From contig JADCLI010000006.1 in the NCBI GenBank assembly GCA_016803235.1, positions 62,001 to 126,000 on the forward strand: a stretch of 64,000 bases of DNA. The letters are read 5' to 3'. Position numbers and translations under genes: made by a program. Positions 17,025 to 25,699 of this stretch are shown in pieces (within the stretch, counting starts at the first letter, position 1; every line of letters begins with the position of its first letter). Origin of the DNA: Pimelobacter simplex. Its GTDB lineage: Bacteria; Actinomycetota; Actinomycetes; Propionibacteriales; Nocardioidaceae. Below the pieces are notes generated by a model. That model was given only the letters and a program-made list of their open reading frames with translations, ran no database searches and was not told where the DNA came from.

Positions 17025-19166
17025 TCAGTGGTCGTCGCTGCGCCAGGTGACGAGTGCGTCGAGCGCCTCGACGCTCGCGCCGTCGACCCGCAGCGGGTTG
17101 ACCTCGAGTCCGTCGAAGGCGGTCCCGTGGGCCGCGTCCATCGCCTCGGCGAGGCGGCCGATCCGTGCGACGGCCGCGGCGATCGCGGCCCTGTCCGCGG
17201 CCGGTCGGCCGCGCACCCCGTCGAGGAGCGCGCCGCCGCGCAGGCCGGCCAGCATGCGCAGCACGACGGCCTCGTCCGCGGGCAGCGGCGCGAGCGCCAC
17301 GTCGTCGAGCACCTCGACCAGCACGCCGCCGAGTCCGACGGCCAGCAGCAGGCCCCAGTCCTCGTCGCGGGTCACCCCGACCAGGAGCTCGGTCGCGGGC
17401 GTTCGCATCGGCGACATCAGCACGCCGTCGAGGCGCGCGTCGGGCCGGGCCGCCGCGCAGGTGGCGACCAGGTCGTCGTACGTCGTCGCGGCGGCCGCCG
17501 GCTCCACGCCGAGCCGGACACCGCCGATGTCGCTCTTATGGCCGATGTCGGCCGAGACGATCTTCATGGCCAGTGCCGTGCCGGACTCGGCGGCCGCCTT
17601 GGCCGCGTCCTCGGCGGCGTGGACGTGCCACGACGGGACGGCGGGGACGCCGGCCGCGAGCAGGAGGTCGCGCGCGGCGGCCTCGGACAGCGGCTCCCCC
17701 GGCACCAGAGCGGTGACCTCGGTCAGGGCGGGCGCACCCGGCTCGGCACGCGGGAGCAGCCGGCGGGCTGACCACTGCGCCACCCGGGCGACGCCGTCGA
17801 CCGCCAGCCGCAGGCCCGGGACGACGTGGCCGATGCCGCCGCTGCGCAGGATCGCGCGCACCTGCGGGCCGACCGGCTGGCTGGTCTGGGTGACGTAGAG
17901 AACGGGGGCGGCGGCGTCAACTGCTCCGGCGCCGATGGCATCGACGAACCTCTGCCCGTAGAAGGGCCGCCCGTCCTCTCGCCACGGCAGGCTGTTGATC
18001 GCGAGCACGGCACCGACGGAGGGGTCGGTACCGACCGCGGTCACCGAGGCGGTCCACAGGCTCGGGTCGATGATCGCGGCGCCCGTGATGTCCAGCGGGT
18101 TGTGGGCGTGGCCGAAGTCGGGCATCCGCTCCTGCAGCGCCGCCGTGGTGGCGGCCGACAGCTCGGGGAGGTCAGCGCCGACAGCATCGGCGAGGTCGGC
18201 GACGATGTCGCAGGCGCCGCCGGAGATGGAGACCACGCCGATGCCGGGCCGCTCGAGCGGTCCGGTGTGGGCGGCGATGCCGGCGGTCACCAGCATCTCC
18301 TCGATGGTGTCGACCCGGATCACGGCGAGGTCGGCGAGCATCGCGTCGACCACCCGGTCGTCGCCGACCAGCGCACCGGTGTGGGAGGCGGCAGAGCGCG
18401 CGGCGAGCTCGCTGCGGCCGGCCTTGAGCACCACGACGGCCTTGCCAGCGGCTGCCGCACGGCGGGCCGCGGCCGCGAACACGGTCGGCTCCTTGATGCT
18501 CTCCATGAAGATCGCGACCGCACGCACCGCGTCGTCGTCGACCAGGGCGTCGACGAGGTGGCCGACGGTCACCATCGCCTCGTTGCCGACGGTGAGCACG
18601 TGGGACAGACCGACGCCGGCCATCGCCGCGAACTCCTTCATCGCCCCGCAGCTCGCGCCACTCTGGGAGACCAGGGCCACCGGGCCCGGCTCGGTAGGCG
18701 GGTCGGACAGGGCCATCGCCGGGATGCCGGCGCCGACGTTGACCAGGCCGAGCACGTTGGGGCCGAGCAGGGCGATGCCGAGCTCGGCGGCGAGGGCCAC
18801 CAGCTCGTCCTGGCGGGCGCTGCCCTCCGGGCCGGTCTCAGACCACCCGGAACTGAGCACGACCGCGGCGCGCGCACCCGCCGCGGCGGCGTCACGCAGG
18901 GCGTCGGCGGCGGCCGCCGCAGGCACCATCACGTGCACCAGGTCGATGACCGTCCCGGTCCGCCGGCGCGCCTCCGTGCAGGTCGGGTACGTAGCCCGCC
19001 CGTGCACCTCGGGCCGGCGCGGGTTGACCAGGAAGGTGCGGTTCTCGTGCCCGGCAGCGACCAGGTTGGCGTGCAGCAGGGTCGAGAAGGTCGACTTGTC
19101 GCTGGCGCCGATCAGCGCGAAGGTGCGCGGGTTCAGCAGTGCGTCGACGGACTCACGGGTGACCAC
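17025..19166 (-). CDS. acyl-CoA synthetase, NDP-forming (acetate-CoA ligase family)
   Basis: A 713-residue single-chain ligase: CoA-binding domain (about 1-130), succinyl-CoA-synthetase-like domain with the phosphohistidine motif SHTGAL (H262), and a C-terminal ATP-grasp domain (about 500-713, with VGLGGVLVE). It interconverts acyl-CoA and acid with ADP/ATP, so it can either activate a substrate or recover energy from a product. GTG 19166 has GAGGAGG nine bases upstream, which is why the longer reading is rejected. It sits between two SDR genes. Confidence 0.9.
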   Translation of the reverse strand: MVTRESVDALLNPRTFALIGASDKSTFSTLLHANLVAAGHENRTFLVNPRRPEVHGRATYPTCTEARRRTGTVIDLVHVMVPAAAAADALRDAAAAGARAAVVLSSGWSETGPEGSARQDELVALAAELGIALLGPNVLGLVNVGAGIPAMALSDPPTEPGPVALVSQSGASCGAMKEFAAMAGVGLSHVLTVGNEAMVTVGHLVDALVDDDAVRAVAIFMESIKEPTVFAAAARRAAAAGKAVVVLKAGRSELAARSAASHTGALVGDDRVVDAMLADLAVIRVDTIEEMLVTAGIAAHTGPLERPGIGVVSISGGACDIVADLADAVGADLPELSAATTAALQERMPDFGHAHNPLDITGAAIIDPSLWTASVTAVGTDPSVGAVLAINSLPWREDGRPFYGQRFVDAIGAGAVDAAAPVLYVTQTSQPVGPQVRAILRSGGIGHVVPGLRLAVDGVARVAQWSARRLLPRAEPGAPALTEVTALVPGEPLSEAAARDLLLAAGVPAVPSWHVHAAEDAAKAAAESGTALAMKIVSADIGHKSDIGGVRLGVEPAAAATTYDDLVATCAAARPDARLDGVLMSPMRTPATELLVGVTRDEDWGLLLAVGLGGVLVEVLDDVALAPLPADEAVVLRMLAGLRGGALLDGVRGRPAADRAAIAAAVARIGRLAEAMDAAHGTAFDGLEVNPLRVDGASVEALDALVTWRSDDH

Positions 19167-19170
19167 GGGG

Positions 19171-20040
19171 TCACACCTCCTCGGGGTCGGGGTCGCCGAC
19201 GCGGCGGCCGGCCTCACGGAGGCCCGGCTGATCGGCGTACTTCTCGTCGGCCATCGGCGAGGAGCCTCCGGCGCCGGTCATCCCCGCGTCGATCGGCAGC
19301 ACGACGCCGGTGACGAAGGCCGCGTCGTCGCTGGCGAGGTAGACCACGCCGGCGGCGACATCGGCGGGCTGCAGCGGCCGGCTCATGTAGCGGGAGCGGT
19401 CGAGTGCCGCCTCGGCGCCGGCCAGGTCGTCGGCGCCGCCGGCGACGAGGTCGGCCGTCATCGAGGTCACCACCGCGCCGGGGATCACCACATTGGCCCG
19501 GACACCGAACGGCCGCAGCTCGGCCGCCACGGAGTTGGAGAGGCCGATGATGCCGGCCTTGACCGCGCTGTAGACGTGGGCGCCGACGCCGCCGAGCACC
19601 GCGGCCGGGCTCGACGTCGAGATGATCACACCCGAGCCCTGCGGCTTCATCACCCGGGCGGCGTGCTTCATCCCGAGCAGCACGCCGCGCAGGTTGACCG
19701 CGATCGTGAGGTCGGCGTCCTCCGTGCGGGTCCGGTCGATCGGGCCGACGGCGCCGACGATCCCGGCGTTGTTGAACATGACGTCGAGGCGCCCGAAGTG
19801 CGCGACCGCGGTGTCGACCAGGTCGCTGACCGAGGCCTCGTCCGTGACGTCGGTACGACGGAACAGGGCCCGCCCGCCCAGTTCCGCCGCGAGCGCCTCA
19901 CCGGCCTCGGCTTGCACGTCGGCGATGACGATGCTGGCGCCCTCGGCGTGGAACGCGCGGACCGTGCCCGCGCCGATGCCGCAGGCGCCTCCGGTCACGA
20001 TCGCGACCTTGCCCGCGAGCCGGCCGGTCGTTGCGCTCAC
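19171..20040 (-). CDS. SDR family oxidoreductase
   Basis: A 289-residue short-chain dehydrogenase with TGGACGIG cofactor loop, NNAG, and YSAVK active site. Asp at the end of strand 2 (IVIADV) suggests NAD(H). There is a C-terminal extension beyond the usual DAG end (about 28 residues, charged). GTG 20040 overlaps the aldehyde dehydrogenase stop (GTGA), and its stop lies 4 nt before the acyl-CoA synthetase start. It probably oxidises a secondary alcohol of the pathway. Confidence 0.9.
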   Translation of the reverse strand: MSATTGRLAGKVAIVTGGACGIGAGTVRAFHAEGASIVIADVQAEAGEALAAELGGRALFRRTDVTDEASVSDLVDTAVAHFGRLDVMFNNAGIVGAVGPIDRTRTEDADLTIAVNLRGVLLGMKHAARVMKPQGSGVIISTSSPAAVLGGVGAHVYSAVKAGIIGLSNSVAAELRPFGVRANVVIPGAVVTSMTADLVAGGADDLAGAEAALDRSRYMSRPLQPADVAAGVVYLASDDAAFVTGVVLPIDAGMTGAGGSSPMADEKYADQPGLREAGRRVGDPDPEEV

Positions 20041-21488
20041 AGGCCCACCGCGATGGACTTGGTCTCCAGGAAGGCGGCGAAGCCCTCGGGCCCCATCTCG
20101 CGGCCGATGCCGGACTGCTTGAAGCCGCCGAAGGGCGAGCCGTAGGCCTGAGGGCGCCCGTTGATGCTGACCATGCCGGTGCGGACCCGGCGCGCGACCG
20201 CCACCGCGCGACCGTCGTCGCCGCTCCACACGGAGCCGGACAGGCCGTACACGGAGTCGTTGGCGATGCGCACGGCGTCGTCCTCGTCGTCGTACGCGAT
20301 GACGGCGACGACCGGCCCGAAGATCTCCTCCTGGGCGACCCGCATGGCGTTGTCGACGCCGGCCAGCAGCGTCGGCGGGACGAACCAGCCGGCCTCGAGC
20401 TCGGGCGGCAGCGTCAGCGTCTCGCCACCGGTGACCACCCGAGCGCCCTCCTGGCGGCCGATGGTGATGTAGCCGGCGACCCGGTCACGCTGTCGCTCGC
20501 TGACCATCGGGCCGATCCTCGTCTCGGCGAGCATCGGGTCGCCGACCGTCTGAGCACGCATCGCGTCGGCGAGCGCGTCGACCACCTCGGCCTCCCGCGA
20601 GCGGGGCACCAGCACCCTGGTCTGCGCGATGCAGGCTTGGCCGTTGACCATCATCGCCATCGGCAGCAGGGCGGGCACCACGGTGGAGACGTCGGCGTCG
20701 TCGAGGATGATCGCCGCGGACTTGCCGCCGAGCTCGAGGGTCACCCGGGCAACCCGCTGGGCGGCGGCGGCCATGATCCTCTTGCCCGCCAGGCTGCTGC
20801 CGGTGAAGGCGATCTTGTCGACGTCCGGGTGCTCGACGAGGTGCTCACCGGCCTCGCGGTCGCCGGGGATGATGCTGAGCACGCCCTCGGGCAGGCCGGC
20901 CTCCAGCAGCGCGTCCGCGAAGGCGTACGCCGTCAGCGGGGTCTCCGGCGGCGGCTTGAGCACGACCGAGCAGCCGGCGGCGAGCGCCGGGGTGATCTTG
21001 AGCGACGGGGTGCTGAGCGGCCCGTTCCAGGGCGTGATCGCGGCGACGACACCGACCGGCTCCTGGGTCACCAGGCTGGCGTTGCGCCCGTCGGAGCGGA
21101 TCTCGTCGTACGCGAACGCCTTGGCGTGGTCGGCGTAGTAGCGGGTGTGCCGGATCGGGTTGGGCACGTGGGCCATCTCGCTGAACCACAGCGGGCAGCC
21201 GAGCTCGGAGGTGATGCTGACCGCGAGGTCGTCCGCACGCTTCTCGAGGTGGTCCGCGGCGCGGTGCAGGACCTCGGCCCGCTCCTCGGGCGGCGTGCGC
21301 GACCAGACGCCCGCGTCGAAGGAGGTGCGGGCGGCCGCGACGGCGGCGTCGACATCGTCGTTCGAGGCGAGCGCGGCACGGCCGACGAGGGCCCGCGTCG
21401 CCGGGTTGCGGACCTCGATCACCTCACCGCCCCGCGGCGGCTGCCAGGTGCCTCCGATGAACAGCTCGGGCCGGTCGGTCAACGACAT
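20037..21488 (-). CDS. aldehyde dehydrogenase (NAD(P)-dependent)
   Basis: A 483-residue ALDH. General-base Glu E252 in LELGGKS and catalytic Cys C286 in NGQACIAQTR; Rossmann segment FTGSSLAGKRI. The length is normal. ATG 21488 has GAGGGAGG nine bases upstream. It is the first gene of the leftward catabolic series and diverges from the ferredoxin reductase. Together with the alcohol dehydrogenase it could take an alcohol to the acid that is then CoA-activated. Confidence 0.93.
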   Translation of the reverse strand: MSLTDRPELFIGGTWQPPRGGEVIEVRNPATRALVGRAALASNDDVDAAVAAARTSFDAGVWSRTPPEERAEVLHRAADHLEKRADDLAVSITSELGCPLWFSEMAHVPNPIRHTRYYADHAKAFAYDEIRSDGRNASLVTQEPVGVVAAITPWNGPLSTPSLKITPALAAGCSVVLKPPPETPLTAYAFADALLEAGLPEGVLSIIPGDREAGEHLVEHPDVDKIAFTGSSLAGKRIMAAAAQRVARVTLELGGKSAAIILDDADVSTVVPALLPMAMMVNGQACIAQTRVLVPRSREAEVVDALADAMRAQTVGDPMLAETRIGPMVSERQRDRVAGYITIGRQEGARVVTGGETLTLPPELEAGWFVPPTLLAGVDNAMRVAQEEIFGPVVAVIAYDDEDDAVRIANDSVYGLSGSVWSGDDGRAVAVARRVRTGMVSINGRPQAYGSPFGGFKQSGIGREMGPEGFAAFLETKSIAVGL

Positions 21489-21531
21489 GGGGTGGGCCTC
21501 CCTCTGGTGGCAGTGCGCCTCACGGGTGTCT

Positions 21532-21561
21532 ATTGCTGATAATGAAACATACCGTATTGTT
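21532..21561. promoter_or_regulatory. candidate operator between aldehyde dehydrogenase and ferredoxin reductase
   Basis: An AT-rich island in the 111-bp divergent region. It contains ATTGCTGATAATGAAAC (shared with the island at 2621; CTGATAATGA is also found in the island at 30639, opposite strand) and the near-palindrome AACATACCGTATTGTT at 21546-21561 (arms AACA/TGTT around TAC-C-GTA). The layout suits a TetR- or GntR-type repressor acting on both genes; this is inference. Confidence 0.4.
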
Positions 21562-21599
21562 CCACGTGACGCCAGCCACAACCCGCAGGAGTGAGCCTC

Positions 21600-22835
21600 A
21601 TGGAAGCACCACGTGTCGTGATCGTCGGAGCCGGCCTGGCCGGGCTCCGGACGGCCGAGCGCCTGCGCCGTGGCGGGTACGACGGCCACCTGGTCCTGGT
21701 CGGCGCGGAGCCGCACCTCCCCTACGACCGACCGCCGCTGTCCAAGGCCCTGCTGGCCGGGGACGACGAGGTCGCGCCCCCGCTGCTGCGGGCCGCGGAA
21801 CGGTTCGACGAGCTCGACCTCGACCTGCGCCTCGGCGTGCGGGCCACCGCTCTCGATGCGGTCGCCCGCACGCTCGACCTCACCGACGGCACCACCCTCA
21901 CCTGGGACCATCTCGTCCTGGCGACCGGTCTGACCGCCCGTGCCGTGCCGGCCTGGTCCGGCATCGTCGGCGTGCACACCCTGCGCACCATCGAGGACTG
22001 CGCCGCGATCCGCTCGGCCGCGACCCGCGCCCGGCAGGCGACCGTGGTCGGCGCCGGCGTCCTCGGCAGCGAGATCGCGGGCAGCCTGCGGCGTCGCGGC
22101 CTGCAGGTCGACCTGGTCGACCCGCTCCCCCAGCCGCTGTGCCGCGTGGTGGGCGAGCAGGTCGGCGGGTTCGTCGCCGGCCTGCACCGCGCGCACGGCG
22201 TGGGCCTCCACCTCGGCGCCTCGGTCGCCGACCTCGGCGTCACCGACGGGCGCGTCCGCTCGGTCCGGCTCACCGACGGCACCACCTGGGACACCGACCT
22301 CGTCGTCGCCGCGGTCGGCGGCGCTCCGGACACGACCTGGCTCGAGGACTCCGGCGTCGAGCTCGACGACGGCGTCGTCGTCGACGCGTACGGCGCCGCG
22401 TCGGTCCCCGGGGTGTGGGCCGTCGGCGACGTCGCCGCGGTGGCCGACCCGCGTGGCGGGGGCCGGGTGCGCGTCGAGCACTGGACCGCGGCCGGCGACC
22501 TGGCCGCCTCCGTCGCCCACAACCTCCTCGCCGCCCTGCGCGGCGAGGAGCCGAGACCCCACACCGAGCTGCCCTACATGTGGAGCGACCAGTACGACAC
22601 GAAGGTGCAGTGCCTGGGCCTGCCCCGCGCCACCGACGAGGTCGTGGTGCTCACCGGGTCGCTCGACGAGGGCGGCTTCCTGGCGGCCCACGTCGAGGGC
22701 GGCCGGGTGCGGGCGGTGTCCGGGGCGGGGCTGCCCGCCGCGCTCATGCGCTGCCGCGCGGCGGTGGCGGCCGCCGTACCACTGGACGAGCTGCGTGCGC
22801 TCGCGCCCTGGGAGAGGAGGAGGGTGTCGGCATGA
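21600..22835 (+). CDS. NAD(P)/FAD-dependent ferredoxin reductase
   Basis: A 411-residue rubredoxin/ferredoxin-reductase-type flavoprotein. FAD motif GAGLAG (residues 10-15), YDRPPLSK, NAD motif GAGVLGSEIAG, the second FAD motif VWAVGDVAA, and a C-terminal reductase domain. It is the natural electron donor for the P450-ferredoxin pair, encoded 11 kb away. ATG 21600 is chosen since AGGAG is 8 nt before it; GTG 21591 would place the ribosome site too close. Stop overlaps the next start as ATGA. Confidence 0.92.
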   Translation: MEAPRVVIVGAGLAGLRTAERLRRGGYDGHLVLVGAEPHLPYDRPPLSKALLAGDDEVAPPLLRAAERFDELDLDLRLGVRATALDAVARTLDLTDGTTLTWDHLVLATGLTARAVPAWSGIVGVHTLRTIEDCAAIRSAATRARQATVVGAGVLGSEIAGSLRRRGLQVDLVDPLPQPLCRVVGEQVGGFVAGLHRAHGVGLHLGASVADLGVTDGRVRSVRLTDGTTWDTDLVVAAVGGAPDTTWLEDSGVELDDGVVVDAYGAASVPGVWAVGDVAAVADPRGGGRVRVEHWTAAGDLAASVAHNLLAALRGEEPRPHTELPYMWSDQYDTKVQCLGLPRATDEVVVLTGSLDEGGFLAAHVEGGRVRAVSGAGLPAALMRCRAAVAAAVPLDELRALAPWERRRVSA

Positions 22836-23308
22836 GCCCCGAGATGCAGTCCCTGCTCGACCGGGTCGCCCGGCTCGAGGAGGCCGAGCTGGCCCGCAAC
22901 CTGCTGCACGCCTACGCCGAGGCGCTGGACGACCCCGTGCCCGAGGAGGTCGCCGCGCTCTTCGCCGACGATGGCGTGCTGAGCGTCCCGGCGGGCGACT
23001 TCAGCGGTCGCCCCGCGATCGCCGGGTTCTACCGCGACCGACTGGTGGGGGCGTCGGAGAAGCGGCACTTCATCATGAACGTCCGCACCCGCCCGCAGGG
23101 CGCGGGACTGGTGGAGGTCGCGTCGTACTTCGTCTTCACCTCGCGCGACGACCACGCGAGCGGCCTCGGGTGGGGCACCTACCTCGACCTGGTCGAGGTC
23201 GAGGGCGGCGTCGCGCGGATCCGTCGCAAGACGATCACCCCGCACCTCGCCACCGACCTCGACCAGGGCTGGGCGGTCACCGGAACGCCGGCAGGACCTC
23301 GTTCCTGA
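22832..23308 (+). CDS. SnoaL-like / aromatic-ring-hydroxylating dioxygenase beta-like protein
   Basis: A 158-residue NTF2-fold protein. The helical start SLLDRVARLEEAEL is followed by the AYAEALDD and ALFADDGVLSVP cone-fold pattern. Members of this family act as small isomerases, cyclases or dioxygenase beta subunits; no alpha subunit is nearby, so a SnoaL-like enzyme is more likely. ATGA overlap couples it to the ferredoxin reductase. The 3' end overlaps the converging LLM gene by 32 nt. A decayed paralogue lies at 24484. Confidence 0.8.
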   Translation: MSPEMQSLLDRVARLEEAELARNLLHAYAEALDDPVPEEVAALFADDGVLSVPAGDFSGRPAIAGFYRDRLVGASEKRHFIMNVRTRPQGAGLVEVASYFVFTSRDDHASGLGWGTYLDLVEVEGGVARIRRKTITPHLATDLDQGWAVTGTPAGPRS

Positions 23309-24290
23309 ACGTCTCCAGCGTCTGCAGCATCCTGTCCTGCGGCAGGTCGTACCACTGCATCCGCAGGATCACGTGGGTGATGCCGATGTCCTCGAGCTCC
23401 TTGAGCTGCTCGATCGCCGTGGCCGGGTCGCAGAACAGGTAGGACTTGTCGGCGACGTCGGCCAGGCCGTCCTGGCCCTTGAGGTGCCGGTAGCTGCTGG
23501 TCTGGTCGGGCGCCTCGAACTCGGAGTACTTCCGGCTGTTCTCGCCGCGGTAGTGCAGGCCGATCTCGCGCGCCTTCTCCGCATCGGGGTCGAGGACGAG
23601 CTCGCGTCGTACGACGACCTCCTGGGCCGGTCCGCGACCGAGCCGCTCGCGCTCGTCGGCATAGAAGGCGAGAATGGTGCGCAGCTTCTCGGGCTCCGCG
23701 TGCGGCGGCACGATCCATGCGTCGCCGAGCGCGGCGGCGCGGCGGGCACCGGCCTTGTGGACGCCCGCGCCGACCCAGATCGGCGGGCCGCCGTCCTGCA
23801 CGGCCGGGATCCCGATCGATTCGCCCTTGAGCGTGAAGTGCTCGCCCTCGAAATCGACGACCTCGTTGCTCCACAGCCGGCGCAGCAACTCGACGCTCTC
23901 GGTGTAGCGCTGCACGCGGTCGTCCATCGAGATGCCGAACGCCTCGTACTCGTTGCTGCGGTAGCCCATGCCGAGACCGGCGACCGCGTGACCGCCGGTG
24001 ACCTGGTCGAGGGTGGCGAACTCCTCGGCGACGGCGACGGGGTGACGCAGCGGCAGGATGAACATGTTGGTACCCAGGCGCATGTCGCCGGCGTGCTCGG
24101 CCAGCGCGGCCAGCGCGACGAGCGGCTGCAGCGTCTGCATGTTGCCGAGGAAGTGGTTGAGCATCCAGGCCGACGTGATGCCGCTGTCGCGCGCGGCCCG
24201 AGTCTGCTCGCGCAGCTCGCCGATCCGGGCCGAGGGCGAGATGTGGGGCGGGAAGTCGTTCTGCAGCGCGAGGCCGAACGTCAGCGCCAT
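23277..24290 (-). CDS. LLM class (F420-dependent type) oxidoreductase
   Basis: A 337-residue luciferase-like TIM barrel. N-terminal LTFGLALQNDFPP, then the LGTNMFILPLRHP strand and GHAVAGLGMGYRSNEYEAF are diagnostic of the LLM family. Cofactor (F420 or FMN) cannot be fixed from sequence; actinobacterial homologues usually use F420. The 3' end interlocks with the SnoaL-like gene and the 5' end faces an AT-rich island. Its role in the pathway may be reduction of an unsaturated ring or oxidation of an alcohol. Confidence 0.88.
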   Translation of the reverse strand: MALTFGLALQNDFPPHISPSARIGELREQTRAARDSGITSAWMLNHFLGNMQTLQPLVALAALAEHAGDMRLGTNMFILPLRHPVAVAEEFATLDQVTGGHAVAGLGMGYRSNEYEAFGISMDDRVQRYTESVELLRRLWSNEVVDFEGEHFTLKGESIGIPAVQDGGPPIWVGAGVHKAGARRAAALGDAWIVPPHAEPEKLRTILAFYADERERLGRGPAQEVVVRRELVLDPDAEKAREIGLHYRGENSRKYSEFEAPDQTSSYRHLKGQDGLADVADKSYLFCDPATAIEQLKELEDIGITHVILRMQWYDLPQDRMLQTLETFRNEVLPAFR

Positions 24291-24330
24291 GGGTTCCTCC
24301 AGAGACAGTCGGGGACAACTCAGATCAAAT

Positions 24331-24350
24331 ACATACTATTCATATTCATG
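24331..24350. promoter_or_regulatory. AT-rich island with TATTCATA word upstream of LLM gene
   Basis: Reads ACATACTATTCATATTCATG. TATTCATA (24337-24344) also occurs, on the opposite strand, in the island at 27800-27807. It is placed 40-60 bp upstream of the LLM start and is strikingly AT-rich in this GC-rich window, so it is either the promoter or an operator. Confidence 0.3.
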
Positions 24351-24406
24351 GATCTTGCCTAGGGTGGACGGGACGGCAAGGCCCAGCATCCAGGAGGCAG
24401 CCGCCC

Positions 24407-24487
24407 ATGACCCGAACCTACGAGGAGCTCGCGGGCGCGACGTCCTGCCTCGAGAAGCGCCGCCCGTCCTGCCCCCCGCCGCGATGA
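24407..24487 (+). CDS. 26-residue ORF, probable remnant upstream of SnoaL pseudogene
   Basis: ATG 24407 has CAGGAGG nine bases upstream, a genuine-looking ribosome site, and the stop overlaps the next ATG (ATGA), the same coupling as between the ferredoxin reductase and the intact SnoaL-like gene. The 26 residues begin MTRTYEELAG and end in a Pro/Cys/Arg-rich tail that looks out of frame. It is best read as the start of a gene whose body was deleted; no function is assigned. Confidence 0.35.
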   Translation: MTRTYEELAGATSCLEKRRPSCPPPR

Positions 24488-24854
24488 GCCGCGACCGACT
24501 GCTCCGACTGGAGGAGATCGAGGCGACGCGGGGGCTGCTGGCGTCGTCGCCAACCGGCGCGGGGAGTTCGCCGGCGCCGAGGCGATCGGCGACTACTTCA
24601 GCGACACCTGGGACGAGAGCCCCGCGGACAAGCGCCACCTCGTCAGCAACGTCGCGGTGACCCGGCGCGGCCCGGGCGACGTACGGGCGGAGGCGTACTT
24701 CCTCTTCGTCGCGCGCATGCCCGCCGCCTCCACCCTCGGCTGGGGCCGGTACCACGCGGACGTCCGCGTCGAGGAGGGCGAGGCACGATTCGCGCGGCTG
24801 AGGATGGATCTCGATGTGGCCACCGACCTCGCGACGGGGTGGCCCGCCGGGTAG
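24484..24854 (+). pseudogene. SnoaL-like protein, internal deletion and frameshift
   Basis: The first 20 codons (MSRDRLLRLEEIEATRGLLA) match the N-terminus of the intact SnoaL-like protein at 22832. The rest of that fold continues in another frame from about 24540: VVANRRGEFAGAEAIGDYF, then KRHLVSNVAVTRRG and the end at 24854. Comparison with the intact copy shows about 22-25 residues missing at the junction, and the shift is not a multiple of three. The downstream frame is otherwise clean, so the lesion looks recent. Confidence 0.75.
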
Positions 24855-25676
24855 TCAGTCCAGGTCGACGTCCAGCTCGACGTCCTGCATCCCGCGCCAG
24901 GCCATGGTCCCGCCGTCGACCGGCACGTTGATGCCGGTGAGGAAGGACGCCGCGTCGCTGGCCAGGAAACAGGCCACCTGGGCGATCTCGTTGACGGTGC
25001 CGCGGCGCGGGATGAGGTGGGTGCCATACATCGCGCGGGCCGTGGCCAGGCGGTCCGGCGCCGCGGCGAGGTGCGAGTCGCCCATCGGCGTCTTGATCGC
25101 GCCCGGCGAGTAGCAGTTGGCACGCACGTGTGGCGCGAGGTTGATCGCGGTGGTGCGGGTGAGCTGGATGACGGCCGCCTTGGTCGCGGCGTAGGCCGCC
25201 ATGCCGGCGCCCGTCATCCCGGACACGGACGCGGCGTTGACGATGCTCGGGCCCCGGTCGGAGGCGCGCAGGTACGGCGCGGCGTACTTCGTCGCCAGCC
25301 ACACCGCCTTCAGGTTGATGTCGTTGACCGCGTCCCAGGCGTCCTCGTCGAGGGTGTCGACGCCGACCTTGTCCGCGTCGGCGAAGAGGTGGTCGCGCAC
25401 GCCGGCGTTGTTGACCAGGACGTCGAGACCGCCCGCCCAGCCGGCGATGTCGTCGATCATCGACCGGATCTCGCCGGACGAGCGCAGGTTCGCGACGACG
25501 CCCCGCGTGTCCGCGCCCTCGGCGCGCACCAGCGCCTCGGTCTCGGCAAGGCCGTCGGTCTCGATGTCGGTGAGCCCGACGTGGGTGGCGCCCTGCCGGG
25601 CGGCCTCGAGCGCGATCTCGCGGCCCATCCCGCGGGCGGCTCCGGTGACCAGCACCCGCTTGGGTCCCAGGGTCAT
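24855..25676 (-). CDS. SDR family oxidoreductase
   Basis: A 273-residue short-chain dehydrogenase with TGAARGMG, NNAG and YAATK. It is a close paralogue of the SDR at 16215, sharing the [32 protein letters not shown] and PVDGGTMAWRG segments, but has an acidic tail (DVELDVDLD). AAGGAG precedes ATG 25676. It lies 23 nt after the acyl-CoA dehydrogenase stop and is probably co-transcribed with it. The stop abuts the SnoaL pseudogene on the other strand. Confidence 0.92.
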   Translation of the reverse strand: MTLGPKRVLVTGAARGMGREIALEAARQGATHVGLTDIETDGLAETEALVRAEGADTRGVVANLRSSGEIRSMIDDIAGWAGGLDVLVNNAGVRDHLFADADKVGVDTLDEDAWDAVNDINLKAVWLATKYAAPYLRASDRGPSIVNAASVSGMTGAGMAAYAATKAAVIQLTRTTAINLAPHVRANCYSPGAIKTPMGDSHLAAAPDRLATARAMYGTHLIPRRGTVNEIAQVACFLASDAASFLTGINVPVDGGTMAWRGMQDVELDVDLD

Positions 25677-25699
25677 GGTGTTCTCCTTCGGGCGGGCGG

